A DNA stretch of 64,000 nt from JBKEBQ01 sp047973225 (GTDB lineage: Bacteria > Bacillota_I > Bacilli_A > Erysipelotrichales > Erysipelotrichaceae). The position numbers were made by a program, and so were the translations under genes. The stretch covers positions 19,273 to 83,272 of the forward strand of contig JBKEBQ010000007.1 of the NCBI GenBank assembly GCA_047973225.1, given 5' to 3'. The notes below the pieces were generated by a model. The model did no database searches. It was given only the letters and a program-made list of their open reading frames with translations, and was not told the DNA's origin. Of this stretch, positions 1-8,418 are shown piece after piece (the stretch's first letter is position 1; each line of letters opens with the position of its first letter).

Positions 1-1
1 G

Positions 2-216
2 TTATGATTTCTTTATAAGTTCAAATATTTCGATTACAAGCAGAACTGTAAGAAGCAAAAATCCCAGCGATACGAATATAGCTCCAGTTACATAAACATC
101 TGTGTAAGTTCCATCAAGTGTTTCTGTTCTAGATAAATTTTCAAAATAACCATTAATAGAAAAACAACTAGCTATTGCAACAATCAAAAATATTTTAACA
201 AAACCTTTTTTTTCAT
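2..216 (-). pseudogene. Small membrane protein, start codon out of frame by an A-run
   Basis: The open frame ends at the window edge (stop TAA at 2-4) and encodes about 61 residues with two hydrophobic stretches, IFLIVAIASCF and GAIFVSLGFLLLTVLLVIEIF, separated by a short polar segment. The only good start is an ATG at 214-216 preceded by GGTGG, but it is followed by eight A (T run at 206-213) and reads into a stop. One more A would give M-K-K-K-G-F-V-K-I-F-L-I and join the whole frame. So this is a small two-span membrane protein with a one-base deletion, a phase-variable tract, or a read error. No family is recognised. Confidence 0.5.
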
Positions 217-445
217 AATCGTAACCACCTTTTATATAAGTGTATCATATAATGACATGTGAAACCATGCATCCTATAAAATTATTTCTTCAATAATCCC
301 ATCATCTTTTTTATTTATTGTTTTAATAGCGACATTTTTGATGGTGAATCCTTCACTTTCTATTTTAAGAACCTAACTTCATTTCAAATTGCAAATATGC
401 AAAAATGAGATATAATATATATAACACAACATGGAGGGTGCAAGG
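217..445. other. Intergenic, with a short minus-strand coding remnant
   Basis: The stretch lies between a minus-strand and a plus-strand gene. On the minus strand, 274-366 reads without stops as about 31 residues ending IIEEIIL, preceded directly by a stop and lacking a start. It may be the tail of a deleted gene. The TATAAT-like sequence near 411-420 could serve the next gene; I see no clear -35 box. Confidence 0.25.
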
Positions 446-700
446 ATGAAAACATATTTTATTATTGGTATTCGTTTGTCTACAAGACAACACAATGCAA
501 TGGAACTGCAAACGATATTGACAAAATTTGGTTGTAATATCAAAACGCGTTTGGGGCTTCATGATGCTAGCGAAACGCATTGCGCAAGTGATGGACTCAT
601 TATCTTACAAGCTTGTGGGGATGATGAAACCATCAAGGATATGCTTCATCAATTGCATGAAATTGATGGAATACGCGCACAAGTCATGGATTTAAATTAG
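446..700 (+). CDS. TM1266-type ACT-like small protein
   Basis: An 84-residue protein beginning MKTYFIIGIRLSTRQ. The start at 446 is chosen over the ATG at 431 because the latter overlaps the GGAGGG ribosome site (433-438). The pattern of a beta strand (TYFIIGIRL), a helix with a variable tail, the segment IKTRLGLHD, and a closing beta strand plus helix matches the TM1266 or iron-only hydrogenase system regulator family. This is a ferredoxin-fold ACT-like protein of uncertain function, often near [FeFe]-hydrogenase maturation genes. No hydrogenase gene lies nearby, so a hydrogenase role cannot be supported here. It stands alone and ends in its own terminator. Confidence 0.6.
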   Translation: MKTYFIIGIRLSTRQHNAMELQTILTKFGCNIKTRLGLHDASETHCASDGLIILQACGDDETIKDMLHQLHEIDGIRAQVMDLN

Positions 701-721
701 AAAAGTAAAAAACAAGTAAGA

Positions 722-752
722 AGATAGTATCGACTGATACTGTCTTTTTTTG
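722..752 (+). terminator. Rho-independent terminator
   Basis: A 10-bp stem (AGATAGTATC with GATACTGTCT, one G-U pair) and a four-base loop are followed by seven T. It closes the TM1266-like gene. Confidence 0.8.
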
Positions 753-863
753 TTTGAGTACAGTATTTGTTAGGTGTACACACAAAAGTTGAACTGAAAA
801 AGAATTGTCAATGCTATGAATAGAAATTATGATGAAGATGTCTTAAAAATTGCAGGAGGTTAC

Positions 864-1319
864 ATGTTAAAAGAATTAACAAATAAAGAGCTGATAAAAC
901 TGAATATTGATGCTAGCGATTGGGTGGATGCAGTTCGACAAGCAGGAGCACCCCTTGTTAAAAGTGGAAAAGTTACAAAGGAATATGTTGATGCAATGAT
1001 TCAGAATGTACAAGAAATGGGTCCGTATATTGTCATCACAAAACATGTTGCGTTGCCTCATGCAAGACCTGTTGCAGGTGCGTTAAAGACAGCACTGGGG
1101 ATTGCGACATTAAAGCACCCTATTGCGTTTGGAAACAAAGACAATGATCCAGTAAAATATGTATTTTGTTTAAGCGCAAAAGAAAATACCGAACATTTAC
1201 AAGCATTGGCGCACTTAGCAAAATTGTTAGAAAATGAAAAGTTTTATGAGGTATTGGATACTGCCAAAACAGTAGATGAGGTATGGAATTTCTTACATGA
1301 AGAAAAGAAAGGAGTATAG
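864..1319 (+). CDS. PTS EIIA component, fructose/ascorbate type
   Basis: A 151-residue EIIA of the PTS_EIIA_2 fold. It accepts phosphate from HPr on a histidine and passes it to the adjacent EIIB. The active-site signature is HVALPHARP, the phosphorylated residue being His66. I choose the start at 864, nine bases into a protein-coding frame that is also open from 816, because AGGAGG lies at 854-859. It is the first gene of a IIA-IIB-IIC operon (gap of 2 bases to the next gene). The sequence is strikingly like the C-terminal IIA domain of the regulator at 4543-6630, sharing GPYIVITKHVALPHARP and NDPVKYIF-like stretches. The closest functional class is UlaC/SgaA. Confidence 0.88.
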   Translation: MLKELTNKELIKLNIDASDWVDAVRQAGAPLVKSGKVTKEYVDAMIQNVQEMGPYIVITKHVALPHARPVAGALKTALGIATLKHPIAFGNKDNDPVKYVFCLSAKENTEHLQALAHLAKLLENEKFYEVLDTAKTVDEVWNFLHEEKKGV

Positions 1320-1321
1320 GT

Positions 1322-1600
1322 ATGTATAAGGCTTTGGTATGTTGCCGCGCCGGGATGGGATCAAGTATGTTGTTAAAGATCAAAGTAGATCAAGTGATAA
1401 GTGAACAAGGATATGCGATTACTGCGGAGCACGGAAGTTTGGATTCGATTGTCGGATTTCATGGTGATTTTGTAGTTACTATGGATGATTTAGCAAACGA
1501 ATTATCAGGAAAAGTTCCTTACGTTTTAGGAATCAAAAACATTATGGATAAAGAAGAAATTAAAACAAAGATAGAAGCATTTTTAAAGACAAAAAAATAA
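1322..1600 (+). CDS. PTS EIIB component, ascorbate/lactose-type
   Basis: A 92-residue EIIB with the P-loop-like phosphocysteine motif CCRAGMGSS near the N-terminus. By alignment to CxxGxGSS the phosphorylated residue is Cys8. It takes phosphate from the EIIA encoded just upstream and transfers it to the sugar during uptake through the EIIC. The size and motif fit UlaB/SgaB-type proteins. The gene begins two bases after the IIA stop, with AAGGAG inside the end of the IIA gene, and is followed by a 25-base gap to the IIC gene. Confidence 0.88.
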   Translation: MYKALVCCRAGMGSSMLLKIKVDQVISEQGYAITAEHGSLDSIVGFHGDFVVTMDDLANELSGKVPYVLGIKNIMDKEEIKTKIEAFLKTKK

Positions 1601-1625
1601 TTTAAATATTAAGGAGGAAGAATAT

Positions 1626-2930
1626 ATGTTAGATGCTATTTTAGCACAAACTAGAAATACGGCTTTGATCGTTGGTTTGATTGCACTTGTGGGATTGATC
1701 TTACAAAGAAAATCAACAACGGATGTTATTTCGGGAACAGCAAAAACAATTATTGGATTTATGATTTTTAATATTGGTTCTGGTTTTATTGGTGGGATTG
1801 TTACAAACTTTACAACGTTGTTTAATGCAGCGTTTGGCATTGAAGGTGTAACAACACAGGTAGAAGTTGCAACCAGTATGGCATTAAATACATACGGTAC
1901 AGAAGTAGCCCTATTGATGTTGGTTGGGTTTGCAGCAAACTTGCTGTTCGCAAAATTCACAAAATATAAAGCGATTTTCTTAACTGGGCAACATTTTTTA
2001 TACTTTGCATGTGTACTAGGATTGGTATTTATTGGTCTTGGTGCAGCAACCCCAATCACGGTACTTGTAGGTGGTTTGGTATTAGGTTTTTGTGGTGCAG
2101 CACTGCCAACGTTATGTCAAAAATACATGAATAAAATTGTTGGTGACGACAAATTGGCAATTGGTCACTTTAACTGTATTGGATATGCATTTAGTGGTTG
2201 GATTGGAAAGCTTGTTGGGAAATCTTCTAAACATCCTGTGGGCGAAGGACAACATAGTTCAGACAATATTAAAATGCCAAAATTCTTCTCGCTATTTAGA
2301 GATTTTATTTTCTCGATTGCCCTATTTATGATTATGTTATTTTACGTTGCAGTAATTGCTTGTGTGATGAATGGACAAATGGCATTGGTTGAAGAAATGT
2401 CAGGTAATGATATCTGGTTTGTCTATCCAATGTTACAGGGGTTACAGTTTGCGGCAGGTATGAGTGTGCTTATCTATGGAGTTCGTCAATTTATTGCCGA
2501 AATTACAGCTTCATTCGTAGGGATTTCTGAGCGTTGGATTCCTGATGCAGTTCCAGCAGTAGACTGTCCTGCGATCTTCCCATTTGCGCCAAATGCGGTT
2601 GTAATTGGTTTTGTGGGATCTTTTATGGGTGGATTATTTGGCATGTTGTTGATGATTTTGTTTAATAGTAGTGTTATTATGATTCCGGCAGCCGGTATTT
2701 GTTTTTTCTCTGGTGGAACATGTGGTGTCTTTGGCGATGCCTATGGTGGCTGGAAAGGTGCCGTATTGTCTTCCTTTATTGTTGGAATTGGATTGGTTGT
2801 TTTACCACTACTTTTATATCCAGCATTTACAGGCTTGGGAATTGAGGGGGCATCGTTCCCTAATGTTGACTACAATATTGTTGGAAGTTTTATTTATCAA
2901 ATTGTAAATTTCTTTCAAAATTTATTTTAG
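1626..2930 (+). CDS. PTS EIIC component, ascorbate (UlaA/SgaT) family
   Basis: A 434-residue polytopic permease with about ten hydrophobic segments, for example TALIVGLIALVGLILQ and IIGFMIFNIGSGFIGGIV at the N-terminus. It also has the UlaA-like segments KYMNKIVGDDKLAIGHFN and AVDCPAIFPFAPNAVVIGF. The family translocates L-ascorbate or related sugar acids and polyols with phosphorylation by EIIB. It has a strong AGGAGG site (1612-1617). Because isomerase and aldolase genes for ascorbate (UlaD, UlaE, UlaF, UlaG) are absent and different enzymes follow, the substrate is probably not ascorbate itself. A terminator hairpin follows and may lower expression of the downstream enzymes. Confidence 0.85.
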   Translation: MLDAILAQTRNTALIVGLIALVGLILQRKSTTDVISGTAKTIIGFMIFNIGSGFIGGIVTNFTTLFNAAFGIEGVTTQVEVATSMALNTYGTEVALLMLVGFAANLLFAKFTKYKAIFLTGQHFLYFACVLGLVFIGLGAATPITVLVGGLVLGFCGAALPTLCQKYMNKIVGDDKLAIGHFNCIGYAFSGWIGKLVGKSSKHPVGEGQHSSDNIKMPKFFSLFRDFIFSIALFMIMLFYVAVIACVMNGQMALVEEMSGNDIWFVYPMLQGLQFAAGMSVLIYGVRQFIAEITASFVGISERWIPDAVPAVDCPAIFPFAPNAVVIGFVGSFMGGLFGMLLMILFNSSVIMIPAAGICFFSGGTCGVFGDAYGGWKGAVLSSFIVGIGLVVLPLLLYPAFTGLGIEGASFPNVDYNIVGSFIYQIVNFFQNLF

Positions 2931-2937
2931 TTAAACC

Positions 2938-2972
2938 AAAAAGAGATGACTACAAATGCATCTCTTTTATTT
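2938..2972 (+). terminator. Terminator after the PTS EIIC gene
   Basis: A perfect 10-bp stem (AAAAGAGATG with CATCTCTTTT) and a ten-base loop are followed by T-rich sequence. It lies between the transporter genes and the isomerase gene, so it probably acts as partial attenuation within the locus. Confidence 0.7.
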
Positions 2973-3028
2973 TTAAAGATGATGAAACGAAAGGAGTCGT
3001 CTGTAATATCATTACAGAGTTTACATAT

Positions 3029-3646
3029 ATGGAAAAATTACAAGAAGATTTGAAGGCATACATTAAAAGCTCTAGGGAAGAAGTAAATCATTATTTTGAT
3101 GGTTTGGATCTAGCTGGGCTGCAAATGGCAAAAGAGCTTATTTTGGAAGTGGAAAAGACAGGTAACCGTGTCCATGTGAGTGGGATTGGAAAGCCTGGAC
3201 ATGTAAGTGGATATGTTGCATCACTACTCTCCTCTACGGGAACACCAGCATATCAATTGGATGCTAGTGAAGCGATTCATGGTAGTGCAGGACAGGTGAA
3301 GTGTGGGGATGTGGTGATTGCGATTAGCAACAGTGGCGAAACAAAAGAACTAAAAGCAGCTGTTGAAACCTTGCAAAAAAATGAAGCTAAATTGATTGCA
3401 GTCAGTGGAAATAAAAAATCTTGGCTCGCGAAGGTGTGTGATATCCATTTGTTTGCCGGGGTAAATAAAGAAGGGGACATCTTAAACAAACCGCCACGAG
3501 CATCCATTCTTGCGGAAATGGTTGTGTTGCAGTGTTTGTCAGTATTGTTGCAATACGAACGGAATATAACTCCGCAAATGTATGTGAAGTGGCATCCAGG
3601 TGGCGCTTTAGGTAAAAGTATAAGGGAGGATGAAAATGGAAATTAA
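3029..3646 (+). CDS. SIS-domain sugar-phosphate isomerase (KpsF/GutQ-like)
   Basis: A 205-residue single SIS domain without the CBS pair of full KpsF proteins. Visible motifs are VHVSGIGKPGHVSGYVASLLSS, the ASEAIHG segment and VVIAISNSGETKEL, which carries the sugar-phosphate-binding serines. A C-terminal WHPGGALGKSI segment is typical of the arabinose-5-phosphate isomerase group. It probably interconverts an aldose and a ketose phosphate derived from the PTS substrate. The ribosome site before ATG 3029 is weak and no other in-frame start is available. The gene overlaps the aldolase gene by 11 bases, so the two are translationally coupled. Confidence 0.75.
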   Translation: MEKLQEDLKAYIKSSREEVNHYFDGLDLAGLQMAKELILEVEKTGNRVHVSGIGKPGHVSGYVASLLSSTGTPAYQLDASEAIHGSAGQVKCGDVVIAISNSGETKELKAAVETLQKNEAKLIAVSGNKKSWLAKVCDIHLFAGVNKEGDILNKPPRASILAEMVVLQCLSVLLQYERNITPQMYVKWHPGGALGKSIREDENGN

Positions 3647-4517
3647 AGGTATGATTACAGCCATGGTAACACCATGGGATAAAGATGATGAAATCAATGA
3701 AGAAGCAAGCAAACAATTGATAGAAAAACTAATTGCTGATGGTGTTGATGGTTTGTTCATTCTAGGCACAAATGGAGAGTTTACGCTGATGAGTGATGAT
3801 GAAAAAGTGGCATTTGCGAAACTTGTGGTACGTGCATGTAAAGGTCGTGTACCAGTATATGCAGGTGCTGGAGCTTGCGGAACGAAACAAGTGATTGACC
3901 TTGGAAATCGTTTAAAAGAAGTGGGTGTAGATGTGTTGTCCATAATTGCGCCATACTTTCAAAGTTTATCCAAAAAAGAAATGATTGCACATTATAAAAA
4001 TATTGCTGCCCATATTGATATGCCAATTTTGTTGTATAATATACCAAGTGTTACCAAAAACCCGATATCAGCAGAAGTTGTCACGCAAGTTTGTATGATT
4101 CCTAATATAAAAGGGATCAAGGATAGTAGTGGTGATTTGGCACTTACACAAGCATATTTGGATGCTAGTAAGCATGAGGATTTTGTGGTTTTGATTGGTT
4201 CTGATTCGCGTATTTTGGCAGCGCTTGAAATGGGTGCAAAGGGTGCCGTTGCAGCAACGAGTAATTTATTGACAAAAAATGATGTGGCAATTTATCAAAA
4301 CTTTATCAAAGGTGATATCAAAGAAGCAAAAAAGTGCCAAGAAGCAATCGAAGCATTTCGAGCAGTCAATAAAAGAGGTATTCAGCCAAGCATTTTAAAA
4401 CGATCACTTAGCCTTAGTGGGATTGATGTCGGCTATGCTAGACAACCGATTCAAAAGCCGAGTGCAGAGGATGATCAAGCGATTTTAGAAATGTTAAAAC
4501 AATATCAATTGGTGTAA
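3636..4517 (+). CDS. DapA/NAL-family aldolase
   Basis: A 293-residue (beta/alpha)8 class I aldolase. Family motifs are GTNGEFT near residues 44-50, YNIPSVT with Tyr134, and GIKDSSGD with the Schiff-base Lys162. True dihydrodipicolinate synthases carry an Arg in the YNxPxRT motif that binds the aspartate semialdehyde carboxylate. Here that position is Val, and GTTGE is GTNGE, so I assign it to the N-acetylneuraminate/2-keto-3-deoxy-sugar-acid lyase side of the family. It should release pyruvate plus an aldehyde. Start 3636 is preferred to 3630 because GGGAGG ends at 3629. Confidence 0.75.
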   Translation: MEIKGMITAMVTPWDKDDEINEEASKQLIEKLIADGVDGLFILGTNGEFTLMSDDEKVAFAKLVVRACKGRVPVYAGAGACGTKQVIDLGNRLKEVGVDVLSIIAPYFQSLSKKEMIAHYKNIAAHIDMPILLYNIPSVTKNPISAEVVTQVCMIPNIKGIKDSSGDLALTQAYLDASKHEDFVVLIGSDSRILAALEMGAKGAVAATSNLLTKNDVAIYQNFIKGDIKEAKKCQEAIEAFRAVNKRGIQPSILKRSLSLSGIDVGYARQPIQKPSAEDDQAILEMLKQYQLV

Positions 4518-4542
4518 ATACGATAGAAGGAGGATGATGTGT

Positions 4543-6630
4543 ATGGGAAATGATGTCTTACAATTGATGCGCTTATTAGTAGAAGAAACGTATTTTACAG
4601 TGGAAGACATTATGCTACAAGCAAAAATTAGCAAACGTCAACTCCTTTATCGTTTAGATAAACTAAATCAAGAATTACAGGCAATCCATGCTGATAATGT
4701 GCAAGTAAATGCGTACAATGAAATTGTTGTATCAAGTGAAAGCAAACAAGCAATGATTGCCCTTTTGAATGAGATGAATACATGTTCATTTTATTTTTTC
4801 AATAAAGAAGAGCGCTTAACGTATATATATCTTATGTTGTTTATCAACCGCGAATATTTATCCCTTTATCATTTTCGTGATGGTTTGCAAGTCAGTCGCT
4901 CGACCGTATTATCTGATTTTAAGGCGTTGTCTTCAGATCTGAAAAGTGTAGGAATTAGCATTCGATATAATCGCAGAAATGGGTATTATTTAGATGGGGA
5001 GGAAATAAAAATTCGTCGTTTCATGATGAAAAACATAACCTACTCCTTAGTGAGTGAGGAAAACAGTAATGTTTTGGATATGTTTATTGATGCTTTTCAC
5101 TTGGATATTTTTGCGTATTCTAAATTAATGATTGATGAGTTATCTAAAAAACACCAAATACGTTTTGTTGAAGGAAGATTATTAGAATTCATTTATATTT
5201 TTATTTTTTTAAAAGCACGTATTCAAAGTGGGGTATTCACTCCGAGTGCGTCTTTTGTGCATATTAATGTAAAGCTTATGCAATCGCTAAAAGAATATGA
5301 ATTTACAAATGAGCTATTAAAACATTATAAAAACACGAAAAATTTTAGTGAGGAAGACATCAATTATATTAGTTCCTGGATATTGGGAATTTCCTTTGGT
5401 GATATTAACGAAGATACAAAAGACTGTATTATTATTTCTGATATTATTGCAAAAATGATGATGCGTTTTGAATCATTAAGTGGCGTGCACTATAAACGAC
5501 AAGAAGACATTTTTATTCAATTATATGGGCATATCCGACCAGCATATTATCGATTGTTATTTCATTTGCCGATTGAAAATCCTCTCAGCGAAAAGGTGAA
5601 GGAAGAATATAAAGATTTATACAAACTTGTTGAGCAGACGATGATTCCGCTTTGTGCTATTTTTGGTCAAGAGATACCAGAAGGCGAGTTGGCATATTTA
5701 ACGCTACACTTCGCGACTATTTTTGCTAAAAATGGTGGTGATTTTCTCGATGTAAAAAAAACAGCACTCATTGTGTGTGGGAATGGCATTGGCAGCTCTG
5801 CTATTCTATACAATGAACTAAGGTCGTTATTTCCTGAACTGCATTTTTTATTACCACAAGAAGCATTCAATATTCACAAGGTCGAAGAATCTTTTGATAT
5901 TATTTTCACAACAAATTACTTTATTGATGCTATTGAAAGTGATTTGCCAATTGTGAAAGTATCTCCCGTGATGACAACACTAGAGCGCTATAATGTTGTG
6001 CGTAAGGTGCATGCTATTTTTAATGGGCAACAAACCAAGGAACTCAATATCGCCATGTTAATAACAATTTTCAAAAAACATGGATCCATTCACAATGAAG
6101 AAGGACTGTACCATGAATTATTAGCGTATTGTAATAGTGTTATGTATCGTGGTGAAGAGTTGGATGAAAAAGTGATGGCGCTCAATATTTCAGATTTGAT
6201 CAGTGAGGATCATATTCAACTACAAGTCAAAGCAAAAAATCGTGAAGATGCCATTTGGTTGTCTTATCAAACCATGCTAAAAGAACAGATTGTAAGCGAA
6301 GCTTATGTAGAAGAGATTATTAAGGATATGCGTCGTTTGGGTCCGTATATCGTGATTACAAAGCATGTTGCATTGCCTCATGCAAGACCTGAGGCAGGGG
6401 CGCAAGCGTTGGCGATTGGTATTACAACGTTAAAGCAACCCATCACTTTTAAAAATAAAGAAAATGATCCCGTAAAGTATATTTTTAGTTTGAGTGTAGT
6501 GGATCATGAATCGCACTTACAAGCGATGTCACAATTGGCAGAGTTGTTTGCCAGTACAGCTTTTTTTGCTTGCTTGGATAATGCACGGAGTGCCAAAGAA
6601 GTGTGTGAATATATCAAAGCACAAGCGTGA
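4543..6630 (+). CDS. PRD-containing transcriptional regulator with EIIB- and EIIA-like domains
   Basis: About 695 residues in the BglG/MtlR/LicR style. An N-terminal helix-turn-helix (MLQAKISKRQLLYRLDKL) and a second HTH (LQVSRSTVLSDFKAL) are followed by two PRD-like helical regions. A IIB-like domain carries the Cys in LIVCGNGIGSS, and a C-terminal EIIA-2 domain contains HVALPHARP. PTS phosphorylation of these domains is expected to tune its activity. It should activate the adjacent PTS/aldolase operon. ATG 4543 is chosen because GAAGGAGG ends at 4533. The IIA domain resembles the free EIIA of this locus far more than a generic IIA, suggesting domain duplication. Confidence 0.85.
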   Translation: MGNDVLQLMRLLVEETYFTVEDIMLQAKISKRQLLYRLDKLNQELQAIHADNVQVNAYNEIVVSSESKQAMIALLNEMNTCSFYFFNKEERLTYIYLMLFINREYLSLYHFRDGLQVSRSTVLSDFKALSSDLKSVGISIRYNRRNGYYLDGEEIKIRRFMMKNITYSLVSEENSNVLDMFIDAFHLDIFAYSKLMIDELSKKHQIRFVEGRLLEFIYIFIFLKARIQSGVFTPSASFVHINVKLMQSLKEYEFTNELLKHYKNTKNFSEEDINYISSWILGISFGDINEDTKDCIIISDIIAKMMMRFESLSGVHYKRQEDIFIQLYGHIRPAYYRLLFHLPIENPLSEKVKEEYKDLYKLVEQTMIPLCAIFGQEIPEGELAYLTLHFATIFAKNGGDFLDVKKTALIVCGNGIGSSAILYNELRSLFPELHFLLPQEAFNIHKVEESFDIIFTTNYFIDAIESDLPIVKVSPVMTTLERYNVVRKVHAIFNGQQTKELNIAMLITIFKKHGSIHNEEGLYHELLAYCNSVMYRGEELDEKVMALNISDLISEDHIQLQVKAKNREDAIWLSYQTMLKEQIVSEAYVEEIIKDMRRLGPYIVITKHVALPHARPEAGAQALAIGITTLKQPITFKNKENDPVKYIFSLSVVDHESHLQAMSQLAELFASTAFFACLDNARSAKEVCEYIKAQA

Positions 6631-6647
6631 TGCTTGTGCTTTTTTGG
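6616..6647 (+). terminator. Terminator of the PTS/aldolase locus
   Basis: AAAGCACAAGC pairs with GCTTGTGCTTT across a five-base loop and runs into six T. The 5' arm lies inside the last codons of the regulator gene. Confidence 0.85.
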
Positions 6648-6849
6648 TTTACTTTAGATAAAACAGAAAATACGAAGGAAAAAAGTATCGCACAATTCAT
6701 TGAAATATATCAATATTATAATGAATTCATTGACAATGAACTTTGGTGTTATTAGAAATGCTTATGAAAATTTTTGAAAAGAGGTAGTAAATGAAAATGA
6801 GAGATTTAGGGTTAGGCAATTCATTTTTAAAATTTTCACTAAAGACTAT

Positions 6850-7038
6850 GTGTTTGAAGAGTATCCAGCACCAAGAAATGTGGATAAGATGAATCAAGCG
6901 ATGGACCAAATGCAAAATGCTGATTACATGCAATCAATCACAACATTTATAAGGAGATGGGGACTTGATAATAGTGTTAAACCAAAAGATTTGTATGCGC
7001 AGATAAAAAAACATCGTGCTGGAGGAAGATATGAATAA
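6850..7038 (+). CDS. Small protein of unknown function, probably N-terminally truncated
   Basis: 62 residues are readable from a TTG at 6850, ending WGLDNSVKPKDLYAQIKKHR and a short tail. The same frame is open upstream to about 6780 without an ATG. A well-placed ATG at 6791 reads in another frame, so the N-terminus has probably been lost to a frameshift near 6830. It overlaps the next small gene by 8 bases, which supports real translation. I do not recognise the family. The context (RhuM fragment, type I methylase) suggests a mobile or defence-island origin. Confidence 0.4.
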   Translation: MFEEYPAPRNVDKMNQAMDQMQNADYMQSITTFIRRWGLDNSVKPKDLYAQIKKHRAGGRYE

Positions 7039-7193
7039 ACAAGGAGAATTAAACTTCATCATTAATGAAGCTAAGGCTGATTATCAGACGATTGCTGAAG
7101 AACCTATAAAGGATTTACCATGGGTTAAATTTAGAAGTAAAGTTCGTGAAGCTATATATGAAATAGCTGATGATATCAAGAAAGGTGAGTAAA
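7031..7193 (+). CDS. Small acidic protein of unknown function
   Basis: 53 residues starting MNKQGELNFIINEAK and ending EIADDIKKGE, with GGAGGAAG placed perfectly at 7021-7028. It overlaps the preceding frame by 8 bases. It is helix-rich and charged, with the segment EPIKDLPWVKFRSKVREAI. The pair resembles small operonic genes of mobile elements, but no function can be assigned. Confidence 0.45.
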
Positions 7194-7207
7194 TCAATGA
7201 ATGAATT

Positions 7208-7558
7208 CAGTTCTTAATGTACGACAGTGATGAAACACTTTGAGTAACGGATGTACTAAGAGATTATTTACAAAAAGGCTTTAAGATTGATGAAGAAAGA
7301 CTGAAACAAGGCGAAAGCATCTTCAATCAAGACAATTTTAAAAAAATATTGAAACCTGTACGATCTATTCAAACAAGTGAGCGACGTATTTGGCGACAAA
7401 TTACAAATATATTTTCAAACATAACTTATAATAAGAATGCAGACATAACGAAGAAATTTTATGCTACGATACAGAATAAATTCCAATATATTATTGCTGG
7501 TAAAACAGTTGCAGAGATTGTTTATCAAAGCATAAAATCGAAACGATCAACCTTATAA
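7208..7558 (+). pseudogene. rhuM: RhuM-family protein remnant
   Basis: The frame after a TGA at 7241 reads VTDVLRDYLQKGFKIDEERL, then SERRIWRQITNIF, and ends in a segment matching FYATIQNKFQYIIAGKTVAEIVYQ. These are the hallmarks of RhuM (virulence RhuM family), often carried beside type I restriction genes. The few residues before the TGA (QFLMYDSDETL) resemble an N-terminus, implying an internal deletion. From about 7529 the frame runs into antisense of the neighbouring AAA gene, so the last residues (SIKSKRSTL) are not RhuM. It is clearly non-functional. Confidence 0.7.
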
Positions 7559-8200
7559 AAAATATAAGCATCACATAAAGCTTTGATATAGGTATCGATT
7601 GTATTAACAGAGGTTCTTCTTCCATTAGAATTTATTGTGTCACTTATTTTTTTGTGGAAATAGGACTTCCTATGTTTGATGCTAAAACTTTTACTATATT
7701 CTCTAGCATTGATATATCATTTATATTTTCTCTTTTTACAACATCCTTTAATATAATGGTATTGTAAATTCCCTCGAGATAACTTTCAACGACAAACTCT
7801 TCTTTTGTCATTGTAGCAATATATGGAAAAGCACCAAAACTTAAATAGTCATAAAAGTGTTTATTATTTGTTTTATTATTTTCGGCTGTGGAGTTCATAT
7901 ATTCCTTAAAAGAAAAAGGTAAGATATCTATTGTCATATAACGCCCTGAAAGCAAAGTAGCTAATTCCCCTGACAACTATTATAGAGTCGAGATTCAATA
8001 TAACGATATAATTCTTTATAATCCAAAAGGCTTTCAAAATTTAAATCCTCTAAATTAATTGATATTATTTGTTCATTAAGTACACCTGCATTTAAAAGAT
8101 ACTCCTGAAACAGCTTAAACAGCGTTGATTTCCCACACCTTCTAACACCAGTAATTACCTTTATTATTTGTTTTTCACGTACTAACTTTAATTTATTCAA
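7531..8200 (-). pseudogene. AAA-family ATPase (DUF4143 type) with internal deletion
   Basis: The 5' part (7961-8200) begins MNKLKLVREKQIIKVITGVR and contains the Walker A motif GVRRCGKST. The 3' part (7644-7976) begins at LSGELATLLSGRY and holds the family's DILPFSFKEYM motif. Together they match archaeal-type AAA ATPases with a C-terminal DUF4143 domain. The two parts meet at about 7975 in different frames, and Walker B plus the sensor segment between them is missing. A further one-base loss in a T7 run (7651-7657) separates SPISTKK from a frame continuing as ISDTINSNGRRTSVNTIDTY to about 7531, where the RhuM remnant begins. Confidence 0.75.
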
Positions 8201-8374
8201 ATACTCTTTTCTATCATTCGTTATACCTCTCTTTACATCATTTTATAATAAAAATCTGCTCAAAATCAATTCTTTTTTCTCAATACAGAAAAAAATAAAT
8301 AAATTATATTTTTTTTCTGTATCTACCTTATATCCAACCTTCACGTTGTATAACTCTTCATATCGCAAATAAAG

Positions 8375-8402
8375 AAAAAGACTGCATTTGTTGCAGTCTT
8401 TC
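8375..8402 (-). terminator. Terminator after hsdM
   Basis: On the minus strand AAAGACTGCA pairs with TGCAGTCTTT across a five-base loop and is followed by T-rich sequence. It directly follows hsdM, so no hsdS is co-transcribed here. Confidence 0.8.
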
Positions 8403-8418
8403 TATAATAAATTAATAA

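Noticed and set aside
1626..2930. Naming the transporter an ascorbate transporter outright
   Set aside because: Family membership is clear but the downstream enzymes differ from the known ascorbate pathway.
3636..4517. Calling the DapA-family gene lysine-pathway dihydrodipicolinate synthase
   Set aside because: The Arg of the YNxPxRT motif is absent and the gene sits in a PTS operon; NAL-like aldolase fits better.
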